A stretch of DNA of 57,650 nt. Origin: Cytophagaceae bacterium (lineage in GTDB: Bacteria; Bacteroidota; Bacteroidia; Cytophagales; Spirosomataceae). Of the stretch, positions 9,050 through 17,597 are shown piece after piece. Every line of letters begins with the position of its first letter. Position 1 is the stretch's first letter. Below the pieces are notes generated by a model. It saw nothing but the letters and a program-made list of their open reading frames with translations. It did not search any database and was not told the origin of the DNA. Both the position numbers and the translations under genes were made by a program. The stretch lies in NCBI GenBank assembly GCA_024642485.1, contig JAHEAY010000006.1:1-57650 (forward strand), given 5' to 3'.

Positions 9050-9535
9050 TCATTGATGCAGGCAATATTTGTGCATGACGTGTCCATCTTTTTCGAAAAC
9101 ATCTTCTAACATGAATTGTAGTTTTTGAAGTAATTTGATGGATGCCAGATTATCGGCCTGGCAAATGGCTAGTGCGGTTTTATGCGTTTTTTGCTGGTAG
9201 GCCAACCACGCTTGACTCGCTTCGAATGCATAACCCTTCCCTTCATATTCAGGTAGTAGCGCATAGCCAATATCGGGACTAGGTAGAAAATCGCGTTTGA
9301 CCCAAGTTACAACACCCACTGGCACTAGATAATCTTTGGTTTCGATAACCCAATAGGTGATATCGGGATTTGAGAGCATGTTTTGGAGGTATGTATTGGC
9401 TTGATCTAGTGTTCGGACTTTTCGGTCGCCTATAAAACGAATAAAGCCCGGGCAGTTTAGCAGTTTCAGTATAAACTCGACATCATCAAGGCCGATTGGG
9501 CGCAATAGAAGCCGATTTGTTTCGATGGATTGCAT
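9050..9535 (-). CDS. GNAT family N-acetyltransferase (RimJ/RimL-like)
   Basis: 161 residues from the ATG at 9535 (MQSIETNRLLLRPIGLDDVE), the usual start of RimJ/RimL-like GNAT proteins. The fold is supported by DIGYALLPEYEGKGYAFEA (beta4 and the acetyl-CoA pyrophosphate loop) and NLASIKLLQKLQF, the typical asparagine-containing helix before the last strands. Substrate unknown. The ORF-track start at 9586 adds MTLPESKQALFIKSFLI, which is translated repeat sequence rather than protein, so I reject it. The gene lies 57 bp downstream of the GH97 stop on the same strand. Confidence 0.88.
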   Translation of the reverse strand: MQSIETNRLLLRPIGLDDVEFILKLLNCPGFIRFIGDRKVRTLDQANTYLQNMLSNPDITYWVIETKDYLVPVGVVTWVKRDFLPSPDIGYALLPEYEGKGYAFEASQAWLAYQQKTHKTALAICQADNLASIKLLQKLQFMLEDVFEKDGHVMHKYCLHQ

Positions 9536-9598
9536 TATCAGGAAACTTTTAATGAAAAGCGCTTGCTTAGATTCCGGTAGCGTCAACCCTCCCTACAA
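9533..9598 (-). repeat. Partial copy of the palindrome-plus-tail repeat
   Basis: Read on the minus strand: GGGTTGACGCTACCGG followed directly by a tail AATCTAAGCAAGCGCTTTTC, then ATTAAAAGTTTCCTGATA. Head and tail match the copy at 11777-11860, but the second palindrome arm is missing. The tail runs into the GNAT start codon. Confidence 0.6.
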
Positions 9599-11656
9599 TT
9601 TTTTTAACACAACTGCACAACCGCCGCCACGCTGCAAGCGGAAGGTTAAATTCGAGCTTTTGGAAACCAATTTCTTTTCTACCACATATGCCTCCGGATT
9701 TTTCTCGAAATCCGCATCATCTGCATCCCGGTATAACATCGCTTCATAGGCCGTTCCCGCATCCAAGAAATCTAAAGCCAACGAAACATTCCGCGCATTC
9801 TCGTCCGTAATGGAGCCAATAAACCATGTATCTTTATTTTTAGCTTTGCGGGCAATCGTCACATAATCTCCTGGTTCAGCCGAAAGTACTTTTGTGTCAT
9901 CCCAGTCTACTGCTACATCTTTAATAAACTGAAATGCGTCCAAATGACCCTCGTAATTCTCTGGTAAATCCGCTGCCATTTGCAAAGGACTATAAACTGT
10001 GATATACAGCGCTAATTGCTTTGCCAATGTAGAGCGAACCTTCTGCGTACGTGTTGAATCAAACTGATTTAAAGACATGTGAAATAAACCAGGCGTATAG
10101 TCCATTGGGCCGCCCATCAAACGCGTGAATGGAAGAATCGTCGTATGTTCCGGAATGATTCCCAGCGTAGGTGCATTATTAAATTCAGACCCGCGCGCTG
10201 CCTCGGCTGCCATCCAGTTCGGATAGGTACGGTGCAAGCCTGTTGGGTGCACCGACTCGTGGGAATCAACCATCAAGTGATATTTAGCCGCTTTTTCCGC
10301 CACACGATTGTAATGATTTACCATCCATTGGCTGTCGTGATGTTCCCCACGCGGAATGATTTTCCCTACATAGCCAGTTTTCACCGTATTAATTCCTTTG
10401 GACACCATGTATTGATAAGCCTCATCCATCCGGCGTTCATAATTCGTCACCGACCCTGAAGTCTCATGGTGCATGATCAAACGCAAACCTTTGGCCTGCG
10501 CATATTGCGTCAAGGAATCAATCGCATAATCCGGATACGGGCTCACAAAATCGAATACTTCCTCTTTCCAATTTCCAAACCAGTCTTCCCAACCTTGATT
10601 CCAGCCTTCCACCAAAACGCCATCAAATCCATGTTGGGCCGCAAAATCAATATAACGCTTCACATTCGCCGTATTTGCCCCATGTTTTCCACCTGCCAAA
10701 GGCCAATTCGCCTTCCCAATATGCATCTCCCACCACATTCCCATGAATTTCTGAGGCTTAATCCACGTGGAATCCCCAAATTTGGCAGGCTCATTTAAAT
10801 TCAAAATCAATTTGGATTCCAAAATCTTCTCCGCCTTCTCACTCATGACCATCGTCCGCCAAGGTGTCGAAAACGGCGTTTGTAAATAAGCCTTATTTCC
10901 CACAGCATCCGGGACTAATACGGATTGAAAGGTCTGTGTTGTTTGATCCAAACGCAAATGCATTGCCGGATAATTGACCAAGGCCGCTTCGTGAATGTTT
11001 AGATAAAATCCATTTGCCGACTTCATCATCAAGGGTGTTTGTACAACATTCTTGCCCATCAAAGCCGTTACCGCAATATCCTTTTCCTTTGCTGCTGCAG
11101 TCGTTGCATCTATCTCACTCAACTTCGTCTTGTTGTAGGTATATTCGTTTGTGTCATAATCTCCCGGAATCCAGAAGGCAGTATGATCACCGGACATGTT
11201 GAATTGCGTCAACTCTTGATCAACAATGAAATGTTGGAAATTCGCCTGTACTGGAAAATGATAGCGCAATCCCACGCCATCATCGAAAATGCGAAAGATC
11301 AAATCGATTAAAATTCCATTGCTTGTTGTATGTAAAACTAATTCATTGTATTGGTTGGATATTTCCTTCACTTCACCCCAAATAGGCTTCCACGTCGATG
11401 AAACGGAGGAAGAATCGATGCTGAGCACGGTAAACTTCTTCAGCTCTACTGCCGGCTTTTTCAGAATAAATCCTACGATTGAGTTCGAAATAACCTCTTT
11501 CCCTTTCAGCTGAACTTGATAAGTCAAGGAACCGTCGACCGTTTTTGCAGTACTTAATTGAATGCCTTTATTGGGGGAATTTAGCACCGCAACTTGTTGG
11601 GCTAAACTTGGGAATACGACGAATGCCGAAAGCAGGCAAAACAAAAACTTCATCAT
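9593..11656 (-). CDS. GH97 alpha-glycosidase (SusB-like)
   Basis: 687 residues from ATG 11656 (MMKFLFCLLSAFVVFPSLAQ, signal peptide). The N-terminal domain (about 20-290) is the beta-super-sandwich of GH97, with GVGLRYHFP. The (beta/alpha)8 catalytic domain includes GFDGVLVEGWNQGWEDWF near residue 350, then KTGYVGKI, VDSHESVHPTG and ARGSEFNN. From family knowledge, inverting GH97 enzymes use glutamates in the last two segments and have Gly where retaining members have an Asp nucleophile; KTGYVG fits the inverting, SusB-like alpha-glucosidase type. That subtype call is my inference. There is no susC or susD beside it. A TTG-N20-TATTTTTG promoter lies upstream and includes the alternative TTG start of the longer ORF, supporting the ATG. 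Confidence 0.92.
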   Translation of the reverse strand: MMKFLFCLLSAFVVFPSLAQQVAVLNSPNKGIQLSTAKTVDGSLTYQVQLKGKEVISNSIVGFILKKPAVELKKFTVLSIDSSSVSSTWKPIWGEVKEISNQYNELVLHTTSNGILIDLIFRIFDDGVGLRYHFPVQANFQHFIVDQELTQFNMSGDHTAFWIPGDYDTNEYTYNKTKLSEIDATTAAAKEKDIAVTALMGKNVVQTPLMMKSANGFYLNIHEAALVNYPAMHLRLDQTTQTFQSVLVPDAVGNKAYLQTPFSTPWRTMVMSEKAEKILESKLILNLNEPAKFGDSTWIKPQKFMGMWWEMHIGKANWPLAGGKHGANTANVKRYIDFAAQHGFDGVLVEGWNQGWEDWFGNWKEEVFDFVSPYPDYAIDSLTQYAQAKGLRLIMHHETSGSVTNYERRMDEAYQYMVSKGINTVKTGYVGKIIPRGEHHDSQWMVNHYNRVAEKAAKYHLMVDSHESVHPTGLHRTYPNWMAAEAARGSEFNNAPTLGIIPEHTTILPFTRLMGGPMDYTPGLFHMSLNQFDSTRTQKVRSTLAKQLALYITVYSPLQMAADLPENYEGHLDAFQFIKDVAVDWDDTKVLSAEPGDYVTIARKAKNKDTWFIGSITDENARNVSLALDFLDAGTAYEAMLYRDADDADFEKNPEAYVVEKKLVSKSSNLTFRLQRGGGCAVVLKKL

Positions 11657-11676
11657 CTTGTTATCTTTAGGGTGAA

Positions 11677-11707
11677 CAAAAATAGCCAAATCTTTCTTTC
11701 TGCCCAA
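11677..11707 (-). promoter_or_regulatory. Promoter of the GH97 gene
   Basis: On the minus strand TTG (11707-11705) is followed after 20 nt by TATTTTTG (11684-11677), fitting the Bacteroidota TTG-N19/20-TAnnTTTG pattern. The gene's ATG is 20 nt downstream of the -7 box. Confidence 0.7.
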
Positions 11708-11776
11708 TTTTGATTTTGTTTAGGCAGTTTATCAGAATACATATAAATGAGCGGCTTTAGGCTATGTTTTCGCAGA

Positions 11777-11860
11777 TAATGATACAATATCAAGAAACTT
11801 TTATAAAAAGCTACTAACTTAGACGCTGCCGGGGTCGCAGACCCCGGCAGCGTCAACCCC
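11777..11860 (-). repeat. Palindrome-plus-tail dispersed repeat, best copy
   Basis: A perfect 15-bp palindrome GACGCTGCCGGGGTC (11822-11836) and GACCCCGGCAGCGTC (11840-11854) closes on a 3-nt loop. On the minus strand it is followed by the tail TCTAAGTTAGTAGC, TTTTTATAAAAGTTTC, TTGATATTGTATCA. Parts of head and tail recur at 9533 and 34303. It lies between the divergent GH97 and sterol-desaturase genes, ending about 16 nt before the latter's ATG. Confidence 0.75.
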
Positions 11861-11870
11861 TACCAGACCT

Positions 11871-12692
11871 ATGCTTGAAAATTTAACTCATTATTTTAAC
11901 ACAATTCCTAGCGCGCATCGCGCCTTCATTTTAGCCGGAGGAATTGCTTTTTTTTGGTTGGTAGAAGGGGGAATTCCTCTATTTCGTTTTGGCTATAATA
12001 AATGGAAACATGCAGGGCTCAACTTGTTTTTCACGCTCACAACGATCATCATCAACTTTGCATTTGCCACGCTGATTGTACGAGCAAGTGATTGGTCTAT
12101 TCAGCATGAATGGGGTTTGTTGCCTTGGCTTGGTCTTAGCGGTTGGGCTCAACTGATAGTTGGTTTATTGCTCCTAGATTTAGTTGGGGCCTATTTCATT
12201 CATTGGATTGAACATAAAATCAAGGTTTTGTGGAAGTTTCATATGGTGCACCATGCAGATACCATGGTGGACACGACAACGGCTAATCGCCATCATCCCG
12301 GCGAAAGTGTTTTCCGTGCAATTTTTACATTATTAGGGGTGTTGATTTGTGGAGCTCCTATGTGGCTGGTCATGTTATACCAAAGCATCAGTGCGCTCCT
12401 ATCGCAATTCAACCATGCGAATATTCGTCTGCCCAAAAGCTTAGATCGAGTGATATCTTACGTCATCGTTTCGCCTGATATGCACAAGATTCATCACCAT
12501 GTTACGCGGCCGCAAACGGACTCCAACTTTGGAAATATTTTCGCGATTTGGGATCGTATTTTTGGGACTTTCAACGTTACTCCCATTGAGCAAATTCAGT
12601 ATGGGTTGGATGTTTTACCTGATGAAACGACGGCAGATATGCGCTTTCAACTGGGTATTCCTTTCAATTCTCAGATCAAAACGGACGAATAA
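11871..12692 (+). CDS. Sterol desaturase / fatty acid hydroxylase superfamily membrane protein
   Basis: 273 residues with about four membrane helices in the N-terminal half and the eight-histidine signature of the di-iron hydroxylase superfamily: HWIEH, HMVHH about 15 residues later, NRHHPGES, and HKIHHH near residue 206. Members hydroxylate or desaturate lipids such as fatty acids, sterols or carotenoids at the membrane; the substrate here is unknown. The gene stands alone between GH97 (divergent) and the large surface protein. Its leader contains the 15-bp perfect palindrome of the dispersed repeat only about 16 nt before the ATG, where the hairpin could affect translation. Confidence 0.9.
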   Translation: MLENLTHYFNTIPSAHRAFILAGGIAFFWLVEGGIPLFRFGYNKWKHAGLNLFFTLTTIIINFAFATLIVRASDWSIQHEWGLLPWLGLSGWAQLIVGLLLLDLVGAYFIHWIEHKIKVLWKFHMVHHADTMVDTTTANRHHPGESVFRAIFTLLGVLICGAPMWLVMLYQSISALLSQFNHANIRLPKSLDRVISYVIVSPDMHKIHHHVTRPQTDSNFGNIFAIWDRIFGTFNVTPIEQIQYGLDVLPDETTADMRFQLGIPFNSQIKTDE

Positions 12693-12766
12693 TACAATTC
12701 CGTAAAATCCTCAATCTTTGAAAATGGGCATGCTCATAGGGTAAAATAGATCTAATCAGGATGGTC

Positions 12767-12797
12767 ACATGTCCGGATTTTCGAAAACAGGACATGT
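12767..12797. promoter_or_regulatory. Nested palindrome upstream of the surface-protein gene
   Basis: ACATGTCC and GGACATGT form perfect 8-nt inverted arms around an inner perfect palindrome TTTTCGAAAA. A TAATTTCG sequence, similar to a -7 box, follows 21 nt downstream (12819-12826). The position, about 190 nt before the ATG, suits a regulator-binding site. There is no T-run as expected for a terminator. Confidence 0.45.
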
Positions 12798-12889
12798 AAA
12801 TTTTCCCCGTTTATGCCTTAATTTCGCTCCCATGGCCTTTTTTTGATTTTGGTACATGTGTTTGATGGCTAAGCGAAGTCTTTTGGCTT

Positions 12890-12931
12890 GTTTTACTTTC
12901 CTTGATTGACGTACTTTTACGCAACGTAAAA
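12890..12931 (+). promoter_or_regulatory. Candidate promoter with overlapping inverted repeat
   Basis: TTG (12890-12892), 19 nt, then TACTTTTA (12912-12919) is one base off the Bacteroidota consensus. A perfect inverted repeat TTTTACG-CAA-CGTAAAA (12915-12931) overlaps the -7 box and likely start point, and further GACGTA sequences flank it. A repressor or activator site is plausible. The surface-protein ATG is about 46 nt downstream. Confidence 0.45.
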
Positions 12932-12976
12932 CATGACGTAAGCTTTATAGCTCCGTTTTCTAAATTATAATAAAAA

Positions 12977-15900
12977 ATGATTGATCAGTCTACTCAGACC
13001 TTTTCTGAGCAGCGATTGATGCCTTTTGCTCAGATAAAAGGTATTTTCAAATTGCTGTTTTTGAAGCTTAAAACTAAACCTGTTTTCGCCCTTCGGCTGG
13101 GATTTATTTCCGCTCTCTTGATGTTTTCGATGGTTGCTAATGCTGCTACGATTTACTTCAATACTGTTTATAAAGCTACAGGTACTTCATACACGGTGAA
13201 TACTCAATCGTTAGCCGGAACGCAACTCGTTAGTGGTTCAGGTTTCCGATTCACTTCGATTAACCCCAATGACGTAACTTTTGCCAACGGAAACAACGAA
13301 GCTGGTACATTAAGTTATATTAACAGTTCGGGTGTTGCCGTTTCCGTTGTTGGTACGATTTCCCGACAAAGTAAATCAGGTAATACAACACTTGCTGTCA
13401 ATTTAATTACTTCATCTGGCGAAGCTTATGTGCTTGTTGTTCCTACTAAGGAAAGTAACTTTTCGAATGGTGGTACTGTAGGAACTTCATCTGATCCCAT
13501 TGACCCTGTCTTGAACGCGTTATTGTCTAGCCAAGGAACGCAGCCAATCTTATCTGTTAGTTCACCAACAGTAACTGAAGGAACAGATTTATATGCTGAG
13601 TTTGTCGTGTCTTTATCGACTGCGGCGAATGCAGGTACTACGTTCACGGCATCTGTTAGTGCAGGTACAGCTTCGTTGACATCGGATTTTACCAATGCTT
13701 TAGAATATTACAATGGAGCGACTTGGGCTTCGCTCTCAGGAGCATATACCATTCCTCAAGGAGCAACGCAAGTTCGAATTCGAGTACCCATTGTAGACGA
13801 TTTTGTTTATGAGCCTACAGAAAATTTTACGCTGAGTACTGGCGTAATTACGGGTTCAAATGTTTTGAATAATGGTGGAGCTTTTGGAAAAGGAACAATT
13901 AATGACAATGATGCTCCTATCGTTCCTACGGTTTTAACAGCAGGAACGCTTAATCCATTTACGATTTGTGCGGGTACGGCTTCGACCGACCAAACTTTCA
14001 CGGTTTCAGGTACTTTGTTAACGGCAAATTTAGTCGTTACAGCCCCTACGGGATATGAGGTTTCCTTGGATGGAACAAACTTTTCAAGTTCAGTTTCCCT
14101 TACACCTACTACTGGGACGGTTGCTTCAACAACTATTTATGTTCTTTTAGTAAGTTCTGCGACAAATGGAGCTTCAGGTAATATTACTGTTACTTCTACA
14201 GGCGCAACACCACAAAACGTTGCTACGGGAGCTGCCGTTGTGAACGCATTACCTACCGTAACAGGTAGTACAGGTGGATCGCGTACAGGTGCTGGAACAG
14301 TTACTTTGAACGGAACCGCATCGGCGGGCGCTACATTAGATTGGTATGATGCCTCAACTGGAGGAAATTTATTAGGTTCAGGTACTTCTTACACAACGGC
14401 AAGTATTTCAACCACAACAACTTATTACATTGAAGCACGTAATACGACGACAGGTTGTATTTCGACAGCAAGGACGTCAGTCATTGCGACAATTAATGCG
14501 CCATCTCCTTCAGTTGCAAGTTCAGGGACATTGACTCAATTTACAACTTGCGCGGGAGCAGCATCAAGCGCTCAAACATTTACAGTTTCAGGTTCTGCTT
14601 TGACTGCAAATTTAGTTGTTACTGCCCCTACAGGTTATGAAGTTTCTTTGAATGGTACGAGTTATTTAGGTTCTGTTTCTATTACTCCTACTTCAGGAAC
14701 GGTCGCTTCGACTACTATTTATGTTCGTTTAACAAGTTCTGCAACAAACGGGGCTTCAGGTAATGTAACTGTTACCTCAACAAGTGCAACAACTCAAAAC
14801 GTTGCTACTGGTACAGCTGTTGTGAATGCTTTACCTACTGTAACAAGTACTACTCCAAATTCACGCACAGGTACTGGAACAGTTACTTTATCTGGAACAG
14901 CATCATCAGGCGCAACGCTAGATTGGTTTGCTGCAGCCGCTGGTGGATCTGCTTTAGGTTCGGGTACTTCATTTACAACTCCAAGTATTTCTAGCACTAC
15001 TACATATTATGTAGAAGCTCGTAATTCGACAACAGGATGTATTTCCTCAACAAGAACTGCTGTCGTTGCGACTGTTTCAAATGCTCCTGCAGACTCAGAC
15101 GGTGACGGTGTATCGGACGCCCAAGAATTATTAGACGGTACGGATCCAAACAATGGATGTAGTTATAATGCAAGCAGCCAAGTGCTAGCAAATACCTCAA
15201 CAGCTTGGAGAAATGCCGACTGTGACGGTGACGGTAATCCAAACGGTACGGATTCAGCGCCATTGAATTATTGCCAAGATGGATCTGGCCTTGCCCCACA
15301 AGTGGGTACGCCAGCGTATGACTTTTTCCGTGATGCGGATTGTGATGGTGATGGAATCTCAAACGGTTTAGAGTGTCATAATGGTGGTTCAAATTGTGAA
15401 GACTTTGATCGTGACGGAACTCCTGATTATTTAGATCAAGATTCTGATAATGACGGAATTTTAGATATTTCAGAAAAGCGTGTTGATTCAGATGGTGACG
15501 GACATTTTGATTATATCGATATTGATTCTGATAACGATGGTATCTTAGATAGCCGCGAAACGGCTGCTGATTTCGATAAAGATGGAACACCTAATTTCCT
15601 TGACTTGGATTCAGATGGAGACGGTATTCTAGATAGCTTCGAAGGCTTGATTAAATTCCGTAATCAAGTTGACAACAACAATGATGGTCGTGTAGATTGC
15701 ACGATTGATGCCAATGGAAATGGTTTATTAGATTGTGTTGAAACCGCGATGGGTGGAGCATCTGATGAAGTTCCTGACACAGATGGTGATGGCGCTGCCG
15801 ATTTCTTGGATTTAGATTCAGATGCCGACGGAATATTAGATCGTATCGAACTTCGTGGCGATATGGATGGTGATAACCTACCAAACTACCGTGATTTAGA

Positions 15901-17566
15901 TTCTGATGGCGATAAATTGGGCGATAGAATTGAAGGCACATCCGACAAAGACGGAGACGGTGCACCTAATTTCTTAGATTTAGATAGTGACGGTGATGGA
16001 ATTTTGGATCGAATCGAAGGACCTACAACATGCGTAACTTGTACGGATCGCGTTGATAACAATGATGATGGTTGGGACGATCGTGCCGAGTTCTCTACAA
16101 ACGGCTGGTCCGTTGATACAGATAAAGATGGTTCGCCTGATTTCTTAGATATCGATTCTGACAATGATGGCATTCCTGATGCGGTAGAAGCAGGCTCAGA
16201 TCCATTGAACCCAGTGGATACCGACAAAGACGGTACACCAGACTTTAGAGATTTAGATTCAGACAACGACGGTATTCCAGATGCCATCGAAGCGGGAAAA
16301 GATCCTTCAATTCCTGTAGATACAGATAAAGATGGAACGCCAGACTTTAGAGATTTAGATTCTGACAACGACGGCATCACTGATGCAATCGAAGCGGGAG
16401 TGGATCCAACGAAACCTTTGGATACTGATGGCGATGGCATTTACGACTTCCGTGAAACCGACAGTGATAATGACGGCATCTTAGATAAAACTGAAGCAGG
16501 TGCAGATCCAAGCAAGCCGATAGACACCGACAAAGATGGTTTACCAGATTACCGTGATATCGATTCAGATAACGATGGTATCATCGATAACATCGAGAAA
16601 GGACCAAACGGCACGCCGATAGACACGGATGGTGACGGATTACCTGACTACCGCGATTTAGATTCAGACAATGATGGCATCTCGGATAATATCGAGAAAG
16701 GTCCAACAGGCACACCGATAGATACGGATGGCGATGGCTTACCGGATTACCGTGATTTAGATTCTGATAACGATGGTATCTCGGATAACACGGAGAAAGG
16801 ACCTACATCTACCCCAGTAGACACGGATGGCGATGGCTTACCGGATTACCGCGATTTGGATTCAGATAACGATGGTATCTCAGATAATATCGAGAAGGGC
16901 CCAACAGCTAATCCAATCGACACGGATGGTGATGGTTTACCAGATTACAGAGATTTGGATTCAGATAGCGATACGTTATCAGATAACATTGAAAAAGGCC
17001 CAACGTCAACGCCAGTTGATACGGACAAAGATGGCAATGCTGACTTTAGAGATTTGGATTCTGACAATGATGGAATCACGGATAAAGTAGAGGCAGGTCC
17101 AGATCCTAAGAATCCATTGGATACTGATAAGGATTTGACTTATGACTTTAGAGATACAGATTCGGATAACGATGGTATTTTGGATAAAGATGAGGATAAC
17201 TTGAATATTAGTGGCTTAGCGGATTGCGACCATGACGGAATTCCAAACCGTTTGGATGCAGACAAATGTCCAAGCTTCATGCCACAAGGTATTTCACCAA
17301 ACGGTGATGGTAAGAACGACACGTTCATCATCCCAGGTATCTTGTCTTCGCAACCGAATACAGTAACGATCTTCAACCGTTGGGGTAATATTGTATATGA
17401 GAAAGACAATTACCAAAACGATTGGCGTGGTCAAACGGATCGTGCTTTTGATTTGCTAGTAAGCGATGGCTTGCTACCTGACGGAACCTACTATTATGTA
17501 GTGGATTACAAAGGCAACAAATCAAACGTGAAGTCATTTATCTACGTAAACCGATTAGAAAAGTAA
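12977..17566 (+). CDS. Giant T9SS surface protein with Calx-beta, Ig-like and thrombospondin type 3 repeats and CHU_C C-terminus
   Basis: 1529 residues. A long N-terminal extension leads to a signal sequence (LGFISALLMFSMVANA, cleavage near residue 56). About 190-300 resembles a Calx-beta domain (SSPTVTEG through VDDFVYEPTENFTL). About 318-705 holds two near-identical 195-residue modules, each with PTGYEVSL and an Ig-like TTTYYIEARN segment. From about 705 to 1428 are many thrombospondin type 3 calcium-binding repeats (DTDGDGLPDYRDLDSDNDG), several in 33-residue, 99-bp tandem units. The last about 95 residues (GISPNGDGKNDTF, FNRWGNIVYE) are the gliding-motility-associated C-terminal domain, a type B T9SS signal. 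It is probably a calcium-stiffened cell-surface adhesin. The next gene is a PorP/SprF protein, the usual partner for such cargo. Confidence 0.93.
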   Translation: MIDQSTQTFSEQRLMPFAQIKGIFKLLFLKLKTKPVFALRLGFISALLMFSMVANAATIYFNTVYKATGTSYTVNTQSLAGTQLVSGSGFRFTSINPNDVTFANGNNEAGTLSYINSSGVAVSVVGTISRQSKSGNTTLAVNLITSSGEAYVLVVPTKESNFSNGGTVGTSSDPIDPVLNALLSSQGTQPILSVSSPTVTEGTDLYAEFVVSLSTAANAGTTFTASVSAGTASLTSDFTNALEYYNGATWASLSGAYTIPQGATQVRIRVPIVDDFVYEPTENFTLSTGVITGSNVLNNGGAFGKGTINDNDAPIVPTVLTAGTLNPFTICAGTASTDQTFTVSGTLLTANLVVTAPTGYEVSLDGTNFSSSVSLTPTTGTVASTTIYVLLVSSATNGASGNITVTSTGATPQNVATGAAVVNALPTVTGSTGGSRTGAGTVTLNGTASAGATLDWYDASTGGNLLGSGTSYTTASISTTTTYYIEARNTTTGCISTARTSVIATINAPSPSVASSGTLTQFTTCAGAASSAQTFTVSGSALTANLVVTAPTGYEVSLNGTSYLGSVSITPTSGTVASTTIYVRLTSSATNGASGNVTVTSTSATTQNVATGTAVVNALPTVTSTTPNSRTGTGTVTLSGTASSGATLDWFAAAAGGSALGSGTSFTTPSISSTTTYYVEARNSTTGCISSTRTAVVATVSNAPADSDGDGVSDAQELLDGTDPNNGCSYNASSQVLANTSTAWRNADCDGDGNPNGTDSAPLNYCQDGSGLAPQVGTPAYDFFRDADCDGDGISNGLECHNGGSNCEDFDRDGTPDYLDQDSDNDGILDISEKRVDSDGDGHFDYIDIDSDNDGILDSRETAADFDKDGTPNFLDLDSDGDGILDSFEGLIKFRNQVDNNNDGRVDCTIDANGNGLLDCVETAMGGASDEVPDTDGDGAADFLDLDSDADGILDRIELRGDMDGDNLPNYRDLDSDGDKLGDRIEGTSDKDGDGAPNFLDLDSDGDGILDRIEGPTTCVTCTDRVDNNDDGWDDRAEFSTNGWSVDTDKDGSPDFLDIDSDNDGIPDAVEAGSDPLNPVDTDKDGTPDFRDLDSDNDGIPDAIEAGKDPSIPVDTDKDGTPDFRDLDSDNDGITDAIEAGVDPTKPLDTDGDGIYDFRETDSDNDGILDKTEAGADPSKPIDTDKDGLPDYRDIDSDNDGIIDNIEKGPNGTPIDTDGDGLPDYRDLDSDNDGISDNIEKGPTGTPIDTDGDGLPDYRDLDSDNDGISDNTEKGPTSTPVDTDGDGLPDYRDLDSDNDGISDNIEKGPTANPIDTDGDGLPDYRDLDSDSDTLSDNIEKGPTSTPVDTDKDGNADFRDLDSDNDGITDKVEAGPDPKNPLDTDKDLTYDFRDTDSDNDGILDKDEDNLNISGLADCDHDGIPNRLDADKCPSFMPQGISPNGDGKNDTFIIPGILSSQPNTVTIFNRWGNIVYEKDNYQNDWRGQTDRAFDLLVSDGLLPDGTYYYVVDYKGNKSNVKSFIYVNRLEK
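13930..15080 (+). repeat. Two tandem about 585-bp modules inside the surface protein
   Basis: Sequence from about 13930 and again from about 14515 repeats closely at the DNA level (for example GCAAATTTAGT, then GTTAC-GCCCCTAC), each encoding one 195-residue Ig-like module. It is a recent-looking internal duplication. Confidence 0.8.
16520..17030 (+). repeat. 99-bp tandem repeats encoding thrombospondin type 3 units
   Basis: About five consecutive units with 99-bp spacing (for example the GATAGACACGG start at about 16619 and GATAGATACGG at about 16718) encode DTDGDGLPDYRDLDSDNDGI and a short NIEKGPT linker. Copies differ mostly at third codon positions. Shorter, more diverged units extend on both sides. 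Confidence 0.85.
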
Positions 17567-17597
17567 TCGTCGGATCACATTAAGAACAAGCAATAGC

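Noticed and set aside
11653-11856. 67-residue minus ORF upstream of GH97
   Set aside because: It is the translation of the dispersed repeat running into the GH97 promoter region.
16520-17030. CRISPR-like periodicity
   Set aside because: The 99-bp repeats are in frame and encode a protein domain; there are no unique spacers.
15000-17409. Large minus-strand ORFs inside the surface-protein gene (for example 15000-15590, 15886-16440)
   Set aside because: Low-complexity shadows of the thrombospondin type 3 repeats; no domain logic, and the plus-strand protein is clear.
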